Shown piece after piece: positions 50,860 through 58,860 of a stretch of DNA of 64,000 nt (the first letter of the stretch is position 1; every line of letters begins with the position of its first letter). The DNA is from Nocardia sp. NBC_00508. Its GTDB lineage: Bacteria > Actinomycetota > Actinomycetes > Mycobacteriales > Mycobacteriaceae. The position numbers and the translations under genes were made by a program. The stretch spans positions 5,766,001-5,830,000 of the forward strand of contig NZ_CP107852.1 of NCBI RefSeq assembly GCF_036346875.1. The letters are read 5' to 3'. The notes below the pieces were generated by a model that was not told the DNA's origin, did not search any database, and saw only the letters and a list, made by a program, of their open reading frames with translations.

Positions 50860-51603
50860 TCAGGTGATGATCAAAAGCTCGGTAGGCGAGGCGATCTCGG
50901 TCCGCAACCCGGCTTTCGCCGCCACCCGCGCCACCCCGCGGACGTCGGTCGGCTCGGCCCGGGTGAGCACGAGGGCGCGAGCGAGCAGGCCCTTGTGGTG
51001 CTTGTTGAAATGACTCACCACCGTGCGCGAGCCGTCCGGATGCTCGGTGAGAACGTTCGCGGTGATCGCGCCCGGAACCCGCCCCAGCTGCTGATAGGTG
51101 CCCGAGCGCAGATCGACGACGAGCTCGCCCGCGGCCTCGGCGTGCAGCGCGGCGGCCAGCTCGTCGCGCCATAGGGCCGAAAGAGTGGGCAGGCCGGGCA
51201 GTTTGGAGCCGCCGGAGAGCCGGTAGGCGGGAATCGGGTCACCCGCGCGGACCGCGCCGAACAGGGCCGAGCCGATGCCGAGCCGGGCATACGCCTTGGC
51301 TCGTTGGATTTTGGTGAACGAGCGCGCGTCGAGCGCGTCATAGAGGACGCCGGTGTAGCGCTCCAGCGCGGGGCGAGTCGGGGACGTGCGCAGCGCCGCG
51401 TTCCTGGCGATCTCGCCGTCGCCGCCCTTGCCGAGCCCCAGCGCCGCTCGGGAGCGCTCCGGGTCGGCCGCCAAGCGCATCACTTCCTCGATCAGCCGCG
51501 CACGCAGCGCCGTGAGCTGCGGCATCGCCAGCGCGTCCAGCGCGAGAGGCGCTCCGGCGCCGCCGTCGGACTTGGTTTCGGAAGGAGGCAGCAGCACCAG
51601 CAC
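50860..51603 (-). CDS. yaaA: YaaA-family (DUF328) peroxide-stress protein
   Basis: A 247-residue protein beginning VLVLLPPSETK, the family hallmark, with SFTKIQRAKAYARLGIGSAL, PIPAYRLSGGSKLPGLP, VVDLRSGTYQQL and HFNKHHKGLLARAL. YaaA of E. coli lowers free iron under peroxide stress and binds DNA. GTG 51603 was chosen because TACCGT stands 8 nt upstream (leaderless). Its start is 59 nt from that of proS on the opposite strand, so the promoters overlap. Confidence 0.87.
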   Translation of the reverse strand: MLVLLPPSETKSDGGAGAPLALDALAMPQLTALRARLIEEVMRLAADPERSRAALGLGKGGDGEIARNAALRTSPTRPALERYTGVLYDALDARSFTKIQRAKAYARLGIGSALFGAVRAGDPIPAYRLSGGSKLPGLPTLSALWRDELAAALHAEAAGELVVDLRSGTYQQLGRVPGAITANVLTEHPDGSRTVVSHFNKHHKGLLARALVLTRAEPTDVRGVARVAAKAGLRTEIASPTELLIIT

Positions 51604-51611
51604 GAACGAAT

Positions 51612-51617
51612 ACGGTA
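51612..51617 (-). promoter_or_regulatory. -10 box of leaderless yaaA gene
   Basis: On the minus strand TACCGT ends 8 nt before the GTG at 51603. Confidence 0.45.
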
Positions 51618-51647
51618 ATGCGCTGGGACCAGCGTCCGGCCAGCGAC

Positions 51648-51653
51648 TACCCT
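51648..51653 (+). promoter_or_regulatory. -10 box of leaderless proS gene
   Basis: TACCCT ends 8 nt before GTG 51662; there is no ribosome site. Confidence 0.5.
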
Positions 51654-51661
51654 GTGCTTCC

Positions 51662-53422
51662 GTGATCACCCGCCTCTCCCGCCTCTTCCTGCGAACCCTG
51701 CGCGACGACCCCGCCGACGCGGAGGTGCCCAGCCACAAACTCTTGGTCCGTGCCGGCTACGTGCGCCGCGTTGCCCCGGGTGTCTACTCGTGGCTGCCGC
51801 TGGGCCTGCGCGTGCTGCGCAAGGTCGAGGACGTGGTGCGCGAGGAGATGGACGCGATCGGCGCCCAGGAGATCTCGCTCCCCGCGCTGCTACCGCGCGA
51901 CCCGTACGAGACCACCAACCGGTGGACCGAGTACGGCGAAGCCCTGTTCCGGCTGCGTGACCGCAAGGGCGCGGACTACCTGCTCGGCCCGACCCACGAG
52001 GAGCTCTTCGCGCTCACCGTGAAGGGCGAGTACAGCTCCTACAAGGACCTTCCGGTCATGCTGTACCAGATCCAGGACAAATACCGCGACGAGGAACGCC
52101 CTCGCGCGGGCATCCTGCGCGGGCGCGAGTTCGTCATGAAGGACTCCTACTCCTTCGACCTGGACGAGGACGGGCTGAAGGCGAGCTACGACGCGCACCG
52201 TGAGGCCTACCAGCGCATCTTCGACCGGCTGCGGGTCGAGTACGTCATCGTCGCGGCCACCTCGGGCGCGATGGGCGGCAGCGCGTCGGAGGAGTTCCTG
52301 GCCGACAGTCCCGTCGGCGAGGACACCTACGTGCGCTGCCTGGAATCGGGCTACGCGGCCAATGTCGAGGCGGTGGTAACGGCTGCTCCCGAGCCGCTGC
52401 CCATCGAGGGCCGGCCCGCCGCCGTCGTGCACGACACCCCGGCCACCCCCACCATCGCGACGCTGGTCGACTGGGCCAACAGCGCAGGGCTTGCGGAGCG
52501 GTACGGCCGCCCGGTCACCGCGGCCGACACGTTGAAGAACGTCATGGTCAAGCTGCGCCACCCGGACGGGAAGACCGAGATCATCGGCATCGGCGTCCCC
52601 GGTGACCGCGAGGTGGACGACAAGAGGCTCGGTGCCTCGGTCGAACCGGCCGAGGTGGAGCTGCTCACCGATGCCGATTTCGCCGAGAATCCGTTCCTGG
52701 TGAAGGGCTACATCGGCCCGAAGGCATTGCAGGCCAACGGTGTTCGCTATCTGGTCGATCCCCGCGTCGGCACCGGGACGAGCTGGATCACCGGCGCCGA
52801 CGAACCGGGCAAGCACGTCGTCGGCCTGGTCGCAGGCCGCGACTTCACGCCCGACGGCACCATCGAGGCCGCCGAGGTCCGCGACGGCGACCCCTCGCCG
52901 GACGGGCGCGGCCCGCTGGTGTCGGCGCGCGGCATCGAGATCGGCCATATCTTCCAGCTCGGCAACAAGTACACCGATGCGTTCGAGGTCGATGTGCTGG
53001 GCGAGAACGGCAAGCCGGTCCGGCTGACCATGGGCTCCTACGGCATCGGTGTCTCGCGCATGGTCGCGGTGATCGCCGAACAGCAGCACGACGAGAAGGG
53101 GCTGCGCTGGCCCGCCGCGGTCGCGCCCTACGACGTGCACGTCGTCATCGCGAACAAGGACGAGGCGGCCCGCGCGGGCGCCGAAGAGGTGGTGTCCGGA
53201 CTGCACGCACAAGGCCTGGACGTGCTCTTCGACGATCGCACCGCCTCGCCGGGCGTGAAGTTCAAGGACGCCGAACTGCTCGGTATGCCGCTGGTCCTGG
53301 TGATCGGCCGTGGCTGGGCCGAGGGCAAGGTCGAACTGCGTGACCGATTCACCGGCGAGACCGAAGAACTCCCCGCTGCCGCGGCGGTGGACGCGGTGGT
53401 GGCGAAAGTCTCCCCCGCCTAG
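51662..53422 (+). CDS. proS: Prolyl-tRNA synthetase (bacterial type)
   Basis: A 586-residue class II synthetase that charges tRNA-Pro. Motif 1 region LPLGLRVLRKVEDVVREEMD, motif 2 YRDEERPRAGILRGREFVMKD, a full-length editing insertion (about 225-400, ending near RDFTPDG), motif 3 MGSYGIGVSRMVAVI, and an anticodon-binding end (GLDVLFDDRTASPGVKFKDA). GTG 51662 gives the canonical N-terminus ITRLSRLFLRTLRDDPADAE and fits a leaderless message. Confidence 0.96.
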   Translation: MITRLSRLFLRTLRDDPADAEVPSHKLLVRAGYVRRVAPGVYSWLPLGLRVLRKVEDVVREEMDAIGAQEISLPALLPRDPYETTNRWTEYGEALFRLRDRKGADYLLGPTHEELFALTVKGEYSSYKDLPVMLYQIQDKYRDEERPRAGILRGREFVMKDSYSFDLDEDGLKASYDAHREAYQRIFDRLRVEYVIVAATSGAMGGSASEEFLADSPVGEDTYVRCLESGYAANVEAVVTAAPEPLPIEGRPAAVVHDTPATPTIATLVDWANSAGLAERYGRPVTAADTLKNVMVKLRHPDGKTEIIGIGVPGDREVDDKRLGASVEPAEVELLTDADFAENPFLVKGYIGPKALQANGVRYLVDPRVGTGTSWITGADEPGKHVVGLVAGRDFTPDGTIEAAEVRDGDPSPDGRGPLVSARGIEIGHIFQLGNKYTDAFEVDVLGENGKPVRLTMGSYGIGVSRMVAVIAEQQHDEKGLRWPAAVAPYDVHVVIANKDEAARAGAEEVVSGLHAQGLDVLFDDRTASPGVKFKDAELLGMPLVLVIGRGWAEGKVELRDRFTGETEELPAAAAVDAVVAKVSPA

Positions 53423-53488
53423 CCGTCGTAGCCTGAATTTGCTGGTTGTAGATCCGTGGAGCTGGTCCACGCTGCGATTACCCGCTGG

Positions 53489-53494
53489 TAAGTT
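53489..53494 (+). promoter_or_regulatory. -10 box of leaderless acyl-CoA dehydrogenase gene
   Basis: TAAGTT ends 7 nt before ATG 53502, with no ribosome site. Confidence 0.5.
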
Positions 53495-53501
53495 AACCGG
53501 C

Positions 53502-55253
53502 ATGGCAAACACAGACGCGCGGTTGTTCAACCCCGCCACCTATGATCCGCAGCAGTTCGACGCCGAGACGCGGCGACTGTTGCGTGCCACGATCGAGTGG
53601 TTCGAGGGGCGGGGCAAGCAGCGTCTGCTCGCCGACGACGCGAACGCGGTGTGGACTGCCGACTTCCTCGACTTCGTGCGGAAGGAGAAGCTGTTCGCCA
53701 CCTTCCTCACTCCCGCCGCCTACGCCGATGGCGACCCGGGCCGTCGCTGGGACGCGGCCCGCAACGCGGCGTTGTCCGAGATCTTCGGCTTCTACGGTCT
53801 GGCGTACTGGTACGCCGAGCAGGTGACCATCCTCGGTCTCGGCCCGATCTGGCAGAGCGACAACGAGGACGCCAAGAAGCGTGCGGCCGCCGATCTTTCC
53901 GCGGGTGAGGTGATGGCGTTCGGTCTGTCCGAGCAGACGCACGGCGCCGACATCTACAACACCGACCTGGTGCTCACCCCGACCAAGCCCGGCAGCGCGG
54001 ACGCCGAAGCCGGAATCCTCTTCCGCGCCAACGGCGAGAAGTACTACATCGGCAACGGCAACGTGGCCAGCATGGTGTCGGTGTTCTCTCGTCGCGCCGA
54101 CCTGGAGGGCGCCGACGCCTACGTCTGGTTCGCCGCCGACTCCCGCCACGAGAACTATCGCCTGCTCGGCAATGTCGTGCACCAGCAGATGTACGTCAGC
54201 ACGTTCCGCTTGGAGAACTACCCGGTGCGCGCCGAGGACATCCTGCACACCGGCCCCGAGGCGTTCTCCGCGGCGCTGAACACCGTCAACGTGGGCAAGT
54301 TCAATCTCTGCCACGGCGGCATCGGCATGGTCGAGCACTCCTTCTACGAGGCGATCACGCACGCGAACAACCGCATCCTCTACGGCAACCCGGTCACCGA
54401 TTTCCCGCACGTGCGCACGAACTTCGTCGACGCCTACGCGCGCATCCTCGCGATGAAGCTGTTCAGCGACCGAGCCGTCGACTACTTCCGCAGCGCGAGC
54501 CTGGAGGACCGGCGCTATCTGCTGTTCAACCCGATGACGAAGTCCAAGGTGACCTCCGAGGGCGAGACCGTCATGACGCTGCTGCTGGACGTGCTGGCCG
54601 CCAAGGGGTTCGAGAAGAACACCTACTTCGCGGAGGTGCAGCGGCTGATCAACACCCTGCCCCGGTTGGAGGGCACGGTGCACGTGAACGTCGGGCAGAT
54701 CCTGAAGTTCATGCCCAACTACCTGTTCAATCCTGCGGATTACCCGGAGATCGGGACCAGGCAGGACGCTGCCGACGACGCGTTCTTCTGGCGGCAGGGC
54801 CCGGCGCGGGGCGCGGGCAAGGTGCAGTTCGCGGACTGGACGCCGATCTACGACAAGCACGCCGACATCCCCAACGTCAGCCGGTTCTACGAGCAGGCGC
54901 AGGCGCTGCGCACGCTGTTGACCACCGCGGCACCCGACGCCGAGCAGCAGAAGGACCTGGACTTCATGCTGACCATCGGCCACCTGTTCTCGCTGGTGGT
55001 CTACGGCCAGCTGATCCTGGAACAGGCCGCGATCACCGGTCTGGACCGTGACCTGATCGACCAGATCTTCGACTTCCAGATCCGCGATTTCAACGCCTAC
55101 GCCACCGCGCTGTACGGCAAGCCGTCGGCCACCCCGGAGCAGCAGGGCTGGGCCGCGGCAGCCCTGCGGCCGCCGGTCGCCGACCGTCCGCGGTTCGACC
55201 GGGTGTGGGCCGAGGCGGTGTCCCACGACGGCGCCTACGAGATGCGGCCGTAG
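53502..55253 (+). CDS. Acyl-CoA dehydrogenase family protein
   Basis: A 583-residue flavoprotein, longer than the usual ~380, as in the DUF-extended actinobacterial group. It shows FLTPAAYADGD, FGFYGLAYWYAEQV, MAFGLSEQTHGADIYN with the FAD/substrate loop, YYIGNGNVASMVSVFSR, NVGKFNLCHGGIGMVEHSFY, and helical repeats in the C-terminal third (GTVHVNVGQILKFMPNYLFN). It should oxidise an acyl-CoA using FAD; chain length is unknown. ATG 53502 fits a leaderless start. It lies just behind proS and is not part of the M. tuberculosis order as I remember it. Confidence 0.88.
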   Translation: MANTDARLFNPATYDPQQFDAETRRLLRATIEWFEGRGKQRLLADDANAVWTADFLDFVRKEKLFATFLTPAAYADGDPGRRWDAARNAALSEIFGFYGLAYWYAEQVTILGLGPIWQSDNEDAKKRAAADLSAGEVMAFGLSEQTHGADIYNTDLVLTPTKPGSADAEAGILFRANGEKYYIGNGNVASMVSVFSRRADLEGADAYVWFAADSRHENYRLLGNVVHQQMYVSTFRLENYPVRAEDILHTGPEAFSAALNTVNVGKFNLCHGGIGMVEHSFYEAITHANNRILYGNPVTDFPHVRTNFVDAYARILAMKLFSDRAVDYFRSASLEDRRYLLFNPMTKSKVTSEGETVMTLLLDVLAAKGFEKNTYFAEVQRLINTLPRLEGTVHVNVGQILKFMPNYLFNPADYPEIGTRQDAADDAFFWRQGPARGAGKVQFADWTPIYDKHADIPNVSRFYEQAQALRTLLTTAAPDAEQQKDLDFMLTIGHLFSLVVYGQLILEQAAITGLDRDLIDQIFDFQIRDFNAYATALYGKPSATPEQQGWAAAALRPPVADRPRFDRVWAEAVSHDGAYEMRP

Positions 55254-55404
55254 GCAGGGTGTTTCGAGCTGGACGGCGGCACGGAATCGATACCGGGCCG
55301 CCGTCCGGGGCGGGCAGGTTGGTATGTCCGGCATCGATCGCGCCGGCGCGGGGCGGAGCGCGCCGAATCCGGCGCGTACGGCTGGACGTTGTCACCGAGC
55401 ACGG

Positions 55405-55839
55405 TCAGGCTTTGCCGGGGAACGCGACGGTCGGCGGATTGGCGCCGAGGATCGACTGCCAGGTGGCCAGCCGGACAGCGGCGTCGGTGAGCGCGTCGAC
55501 ACCCGTGCGGCGGACGGTCGCGGACGCACCGCGCTCGACCACCGCCCGCCACGCGATCGCGGTGTCGGACTCGACCGTCGTGGCCAGCCGGGCGGCCGAG
55601 ATCGGGTCGGTGACCGGGAACGGCACGGTATAGCCGGCGCCGGGTGGCGGCACCGTCGCGCCGTCCGCGGCGAGCGCGTCGGCGGTGGTGTCGCGCCGGG
55701 CGCGGTGAGCGGCGGTGTGCTCGGCGATCAGCCTGGTGCGCTCGGGCGAGGCGTGCGCGGCGATCACGCCGTAGGCATACACCGCGCCGTGCTCGGCGTT
55801 CAGCGCGTCCAGCAGCGCTCGGCGTTCGGACTCGGTCAT
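55405..55839 (-). CDS. Ferritin-like (DUF4439) protein
   Basis: A 144-residue helical protein: TESERRALLDALNAEHGAVY, AYGVIAAHASPERTRLIAEH, AAHRARRDTTADALAADG, DTAIAWRAVVERGASATVRR. The Glu/His pattern (EHGAVYAYG, EHTAAHRARRD) matches the DUF4439 ferritin-like group. Its ATG overlaps the stop of the upstream lipoprotein gene (ATGA), so the pair is translationally coupled; M. tuberculosis has the pair Rv2844-Rv2843 at the same place. No signal peptide is seen. Metal binding is possible but unproven. Confidence 0.82.
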   Translation of the reverse strand: MTESERRALLDALNAEHGAVYAYGVIAAHASPERTRLIAEHTAAHRARRDTTADALAADGATVPPPGAGYTVPFPVTDPISAARLATTVESDTAIAWRAVVERGASATVRRTGVDALTDAAVRLATWQSILGANPPTVAFPGKA

Positions 55840-56501
55840 ACCAGCAACACCCCCGCCTGAGCCGCGCAGGCGGCGCTGATCGAGGCGAGCAGGCCGGCCC
55901 GGTATCCGGACAGGGCGCGGGCCAGGTCGGCGGCCGATTTCTGCGATGCGGCGAGTTGTGCGCGCAGCGCGTCGATGCTCGGCGGCGCGGTGGGCGGAAC
56001 GGCGCTGCCCGCCGCCACGGCGGACGGGCCCGATCCGTTGGCGCGGGTGCGGTGCACCGGCGTGGTGCCGTCGGCGTAGACGCCGATCACGCGGTCGATC
56101 TCGGTGCGCAGGGCATCGGCGTGCGCGGTGCGCTCGGCCGCCACCGTGCTCAGCGCGGCGTGCCGCTCCGGTGCGGTGGCGATGGCCGCGGTCGCCGCGG
56201 CGGCGTCGGCGCGAGCCAGAATCTCCTGTGCGGCAAGCGGATCCGGTTCGTGGACCGGGTCCTCTTCGGTGCAGCCCGCCAGCGCGCCGAGGACGAGGAT
56301 GCCGACCGTTCCTCCGCCTGCGAGGCGTAGCGCGCTGCGACGATCCAGGGCGCCGAGACGGGACTCGCGCCGGTCGGAGGGAATGCCGGAAATGCACCCG
56401 GCACGCGGCGGGGCGGGAAGGCGGATGGGCACGGCACCATCGTGCCAGATTCGCGGTACGCCACCGGCCGCGGCGTCGGCCGTGGCGTGCGTACTCCTCA
56501 T
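55836..56501 (-). CDS. Putative Tat lipoprotein partner of the ferritin-like protein
   Basis: A 221-residue protein with a twin-arginine stretch (LDRRSALRLAGGG) followed by a hydrophobic segment and the lipobox GALAGC near residue 77. The mature part is Ala/Glu-rich helical (AERTAHADALRTEIDRVIG) with a Pro-rich middle. AAAGGACC lies about 8 nt before ATG 56501; GTG 56432 would give a shorter, more usual signal region. The stop overlaps the next gene (ATGA). It is divergent from rimP across 93 nt. Its role is unknown; the pairing with a ferritin-like protein suggests surface metal or envelope work. Confidence 0.72.
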   Translation of the reverse strand: MRSTHATADAAAGGVPRIWHDGAVPIRLPAPPRAGCISGIPSDRRESRLGALDRRSALRLAGGGTVGILVLGALAGCTEEDPVHEPDPLAAQEILARADAAAATAAIATAPERHAALSTVAAERTAHADALRTEIDRVIGVYADGTTPVHRTRANGSGPSAVAAGSAVPPTAPPSIDALRAQLAASQKSAADLARALSGYRAGLLASISAACAAQAGVLLV

Positions 56502-56594
56502 ACCGCTGGTCCTTTACACTCTCGTGGCGCGTTACGCTAGACCTTCGGTAGAGAAATTTCCCGCCGCGTCACAACTGAACCAGGAGCCGCCCAC

Positions 56595-57269
56595 ATGCCG
56601 ATGCCGACCGAGGAAAGGGTGAGCCAGCTCGTAGCTGGTCTCGTCGAGCGCCGAGGATTCGACCTCGAGGGCGTCGAGATCTCGACGGCGGGCAAGCGCG
56701 CGGACGCGCAGGCTCGGGTCCAGGTGACCGTGGACAGCGACGCGTCCGATCTGGACGCGATCGCCACGCTCAGCGCGGATCTGTCGGCGCTGCTGGACGA
56801 CGCGGGAGATTTCGGCGAGACGCCCTACTTGCTGGAAGTGACGACGCCGGGCATCGATCGCCCGCTGACCGCCGACCGGCACTGGCACCGCGCCCGGGGG
56901 CGGAAGGTGCGCGTCGCACTGCGCGACGGCGCGCAGCCGCCGGAGAAGTCTGCGACCTTCGAAGCCAGGGTCGGCGCGCTCACCCGCGATGCGGTGGCGC
57001 TGGTGCTCGGCGGCAAACGCGACCCGCACCGGGTGACGGTCCCGCTCGCCGACATCGCCAGCGCCGTCGTCCAGGTCGAGTTCTCCCCGCCCGGCGCGCG
57101 GGAGCTGGCACTCGCCGGCGGAGTCGTTCCGGGGCGACCGGATCCGGGTCGGGAAGACGGGGTGGCGGTCGCCGGCGTGGCGGCGAGCAGTCCCGCTCGA
57201 GGAACACCGAATGCACGACAGGAATCAGTAACAGCGTCCGATTCGCCGACCGAAGGGATCGTGGAATGA
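56595..57269 (+). CDS. rimP: Ribosome maturation factor RimP
   Basis: A 224-residue protein for 30S subunit maturation. It has SQLVAGLVERRGFDLEGVEI, YLLEVTTPGIDRPLTADRHW (the conserved core) and RKVRVALRD. The C-terminal ~60 residues (GRPDPGREDGVAVAGVAASS and on) are an extension beyond the usual end, poorly structured and likely disordered. GGAG precedes ATG 56595. Its TGA overlaps the nusA ATG by 4 nt, the coupled arrangement expected of this operon. Confidence 0.92.
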   Translation: MPMPTEERVSQLVAGLVERRGFDLEGVEISTAGKRADAQARVQVTVDSDASDLDAIATLSADLSALLDDAGDFGETPYLLEVTTPGIDRPLTADRHWHRARGRKVRVALRDGAQPPEKSATFEARVGALTRDAVALVLGGKRDPHRVTVPLADIASAVVQVEFSPPGARELALAGGVVPGRPDPGREDGVAVAGVAASSPARGTPNARQESVTASDSPTEGIVE

Positions 57270-58297
57270 ACATCGAAATCGAAGCCCTGCGCGCGATCGT
57301 CGCCGACAAGGGGATCTCGATCGAGACCGTGATCTCCGCGATCGAGTCGGCGCTGCTCACCGCATACCGCCACACGGAGGGCCATCAGCCCAACGCGCGG
57401 ATCGACATCAACCAGCGGACCGGCGTGGTCCGCGTGATGGCGCGCGAGGTGGACGTCGACGGCAACGTGCTCTCCGAATGGGACGACACCCCGGAGGGAT
57501 TCGGCCGGATCGCGGCGACCACCGCCAGGCAGGTGGTGCTGCAGCGGCTGCGGGACGCGGAGAACGAGAAGTCCTTCGGCGAGTTCTCCACCCATGAGGG
57601 CGACATCGTCGGCGGCGTGGTGCAGCGCGACGCGCGCGCCAACGCACGCGGCACCGTCGTCGTGCGCATCGGCAGCGAGTTGCACGGCGCGGAGGGACTG
57701 ATCCCACCCGCCGAACAGGTGCCGGGCGAGACCTATGAGCACGGCGACCGGATCAAGTGCTACGTCGTCGGCGTCTCCCGCGGTCCGCGCGGACCCCAGA
57801 TCACGTTGTCGCGCACCCACCCGAACCTGGTGCGGCGGCTGTTCGCGCTGGAGGTGCCCGAGATCGCCGACGGCTCGGTGGAGATCGTCGCCGTCGCGCG
57901 AGAGGCGGGGCACCGCTCCAAGATCGCCGTGCGCACCACCGTGCCCGGCGTCAACGCGAAGGGCGCCTGTATCGGCCCGATGGGGCAGCGCGTGCGCAAC
58001 GTGATGAGCGAACTGGCCGGCGAGAAGATCGACATCATCGATCACGCCGACGACCCGGCGACGTTCGTCGGCAACGCGCTCTCGCCGTCGAAAGTGGTTT
58101 CGGTCACTATCGTCGACCCGGAAGCGCGCGCGGCCCGCGTGGTGGTACCCGACTTCCAGCTCTCGCTGGCCATCGGCAAAGAGGGGCAGAATGCCCGCCT
58201 GGCCGCGCGACTTACCGGCTGGCGCATCGATATCCGCAGCGACGCGGCGCCCGATATGGGCGGCGGATCGGTTCGAACGGAGGCGCACCGCAGTTGA
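57266..58297 (+). CDS. nusA: Transcription termination/antitermination factor NusA
   Basis: A 343-residue NusA of the short actinobacterial form, with no C-terminal acidic repeats. The N-terminal RNA-polymerase-binding domain (MNIEIEALRAIVADKGISIE), S1 (EGDIVGGVVQRDARANARGT), KH1 (VDP...GACIGPMGQRVRNVMSEL) and KH2 (LAIGKEGQNARLAARLTGWR) are all present in order. NusA binds RNA polymerase and RNA and modulates pausing and termination. Its start overlaps the rimP stop. Confidence 0.95.
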   Translation: MNIEIEALRAIVADKGISIETVISAIESALLTAYRHTEGHQPNARIDINQRTGVVRVMAREVDVDGNVLSEWDDTPEGFGRIAATTARQVVLQRLRDAENEKSFGEFSTHEGDIVGGVVQRDARANARGTVVVRIGSELHGAEGLIPPAEQVPGETYEHGDRIKCYVVGVSRGPRGPQITLSRTHPNLVRRLFALEVPEIADGSVEIVAVAREAGHRSKIAVRTTVPGVNAKGACIGPMGQRVRNVMSELAGEKIDIIDHADDPATFVGNALSPSKVVSVTIVDPEARAARVVVPDFQLSLAIGKEGQNARLAARLTGWRIDIRSDAAPDMGGGSVRTEAHRS

Positions 58298-58419
58298 CCG
58301 GAACCCGCCCGCGGAGTGCTCGGGATGACATGTTCGTAACTTCCGCGGGGGAGGGGTTCGGCGTTCCGAGCGTGGCAGCGGTAGAGTGGTCCAAGGTTCA
58401 GTCCGAGCCTTCGGCACTA

Positions 58420-58752
58420 ATGACCGACCGCACCACCGAGCAGCACGCGGCGCCCCGGCGCCGGGCCGCTCCCGTGCGGACGTGTATCGGGTGCCGAAAG
58501 CGAGAACTGGCCGTCGATCTGTTGCGGATCGTGGCTCGGGACCGGGAGAACGGAGACGGCTCCCACGTCATCGAGATCGTTCCCGATCCGCGGCGCAGAC
58601 TTCCCGGACGGGGTGCCTGGCTGCACCCCCTTTCCGCTTGTCTGAGCACGGCAGAACGGCGCCGAGCCATCGGCAGAGCACTACGAGTGTCCGGACATCT
58701 GGATATCTCAGCCCTGGAGCATTACCTCGAGAACAGGCACGAGCACTCATGA
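58420..58752 (+). CDS. ylxR: YlxR (DUF448) nucleic-acid-binding protein
   Basis: A 110-residue protein with APVRTCIGCRKRE, VDLLRIVARD, RRLPGRGAWLHP and CLSTAERRRAIGRALRVSG, the normal YlxR layout. In other bacteria YlxR binds RNase P RNA or acts in transcription regulation, and its gene sits between nusA and infB as here. ATG 58420 has no strong ribosome site; no in-frame ATG, GTG or TTG start with a ribosome site is seen upstream. Confidence 0.9.
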   Translation: MTDRTTEQHAAPRRRAAPVRTCIGCRKRELAVDLLRIVARDRENGDGSHVIEIVPDPRRRLPGRGAWLHPLSACLSTAERRRAIGRALRVSGHLDISALEHYLENRHEHS

Positions 58753-58860
58753 GCACACCGTGAAGTACCAACGATGAACGTCCATCGGAGATAACCCGAG
58801 GTCGTGCGGGCCCCCCGTCCCGAGACGGTGGCGCTGCTCGGCCTCTCAGTGAGGAGAGCA

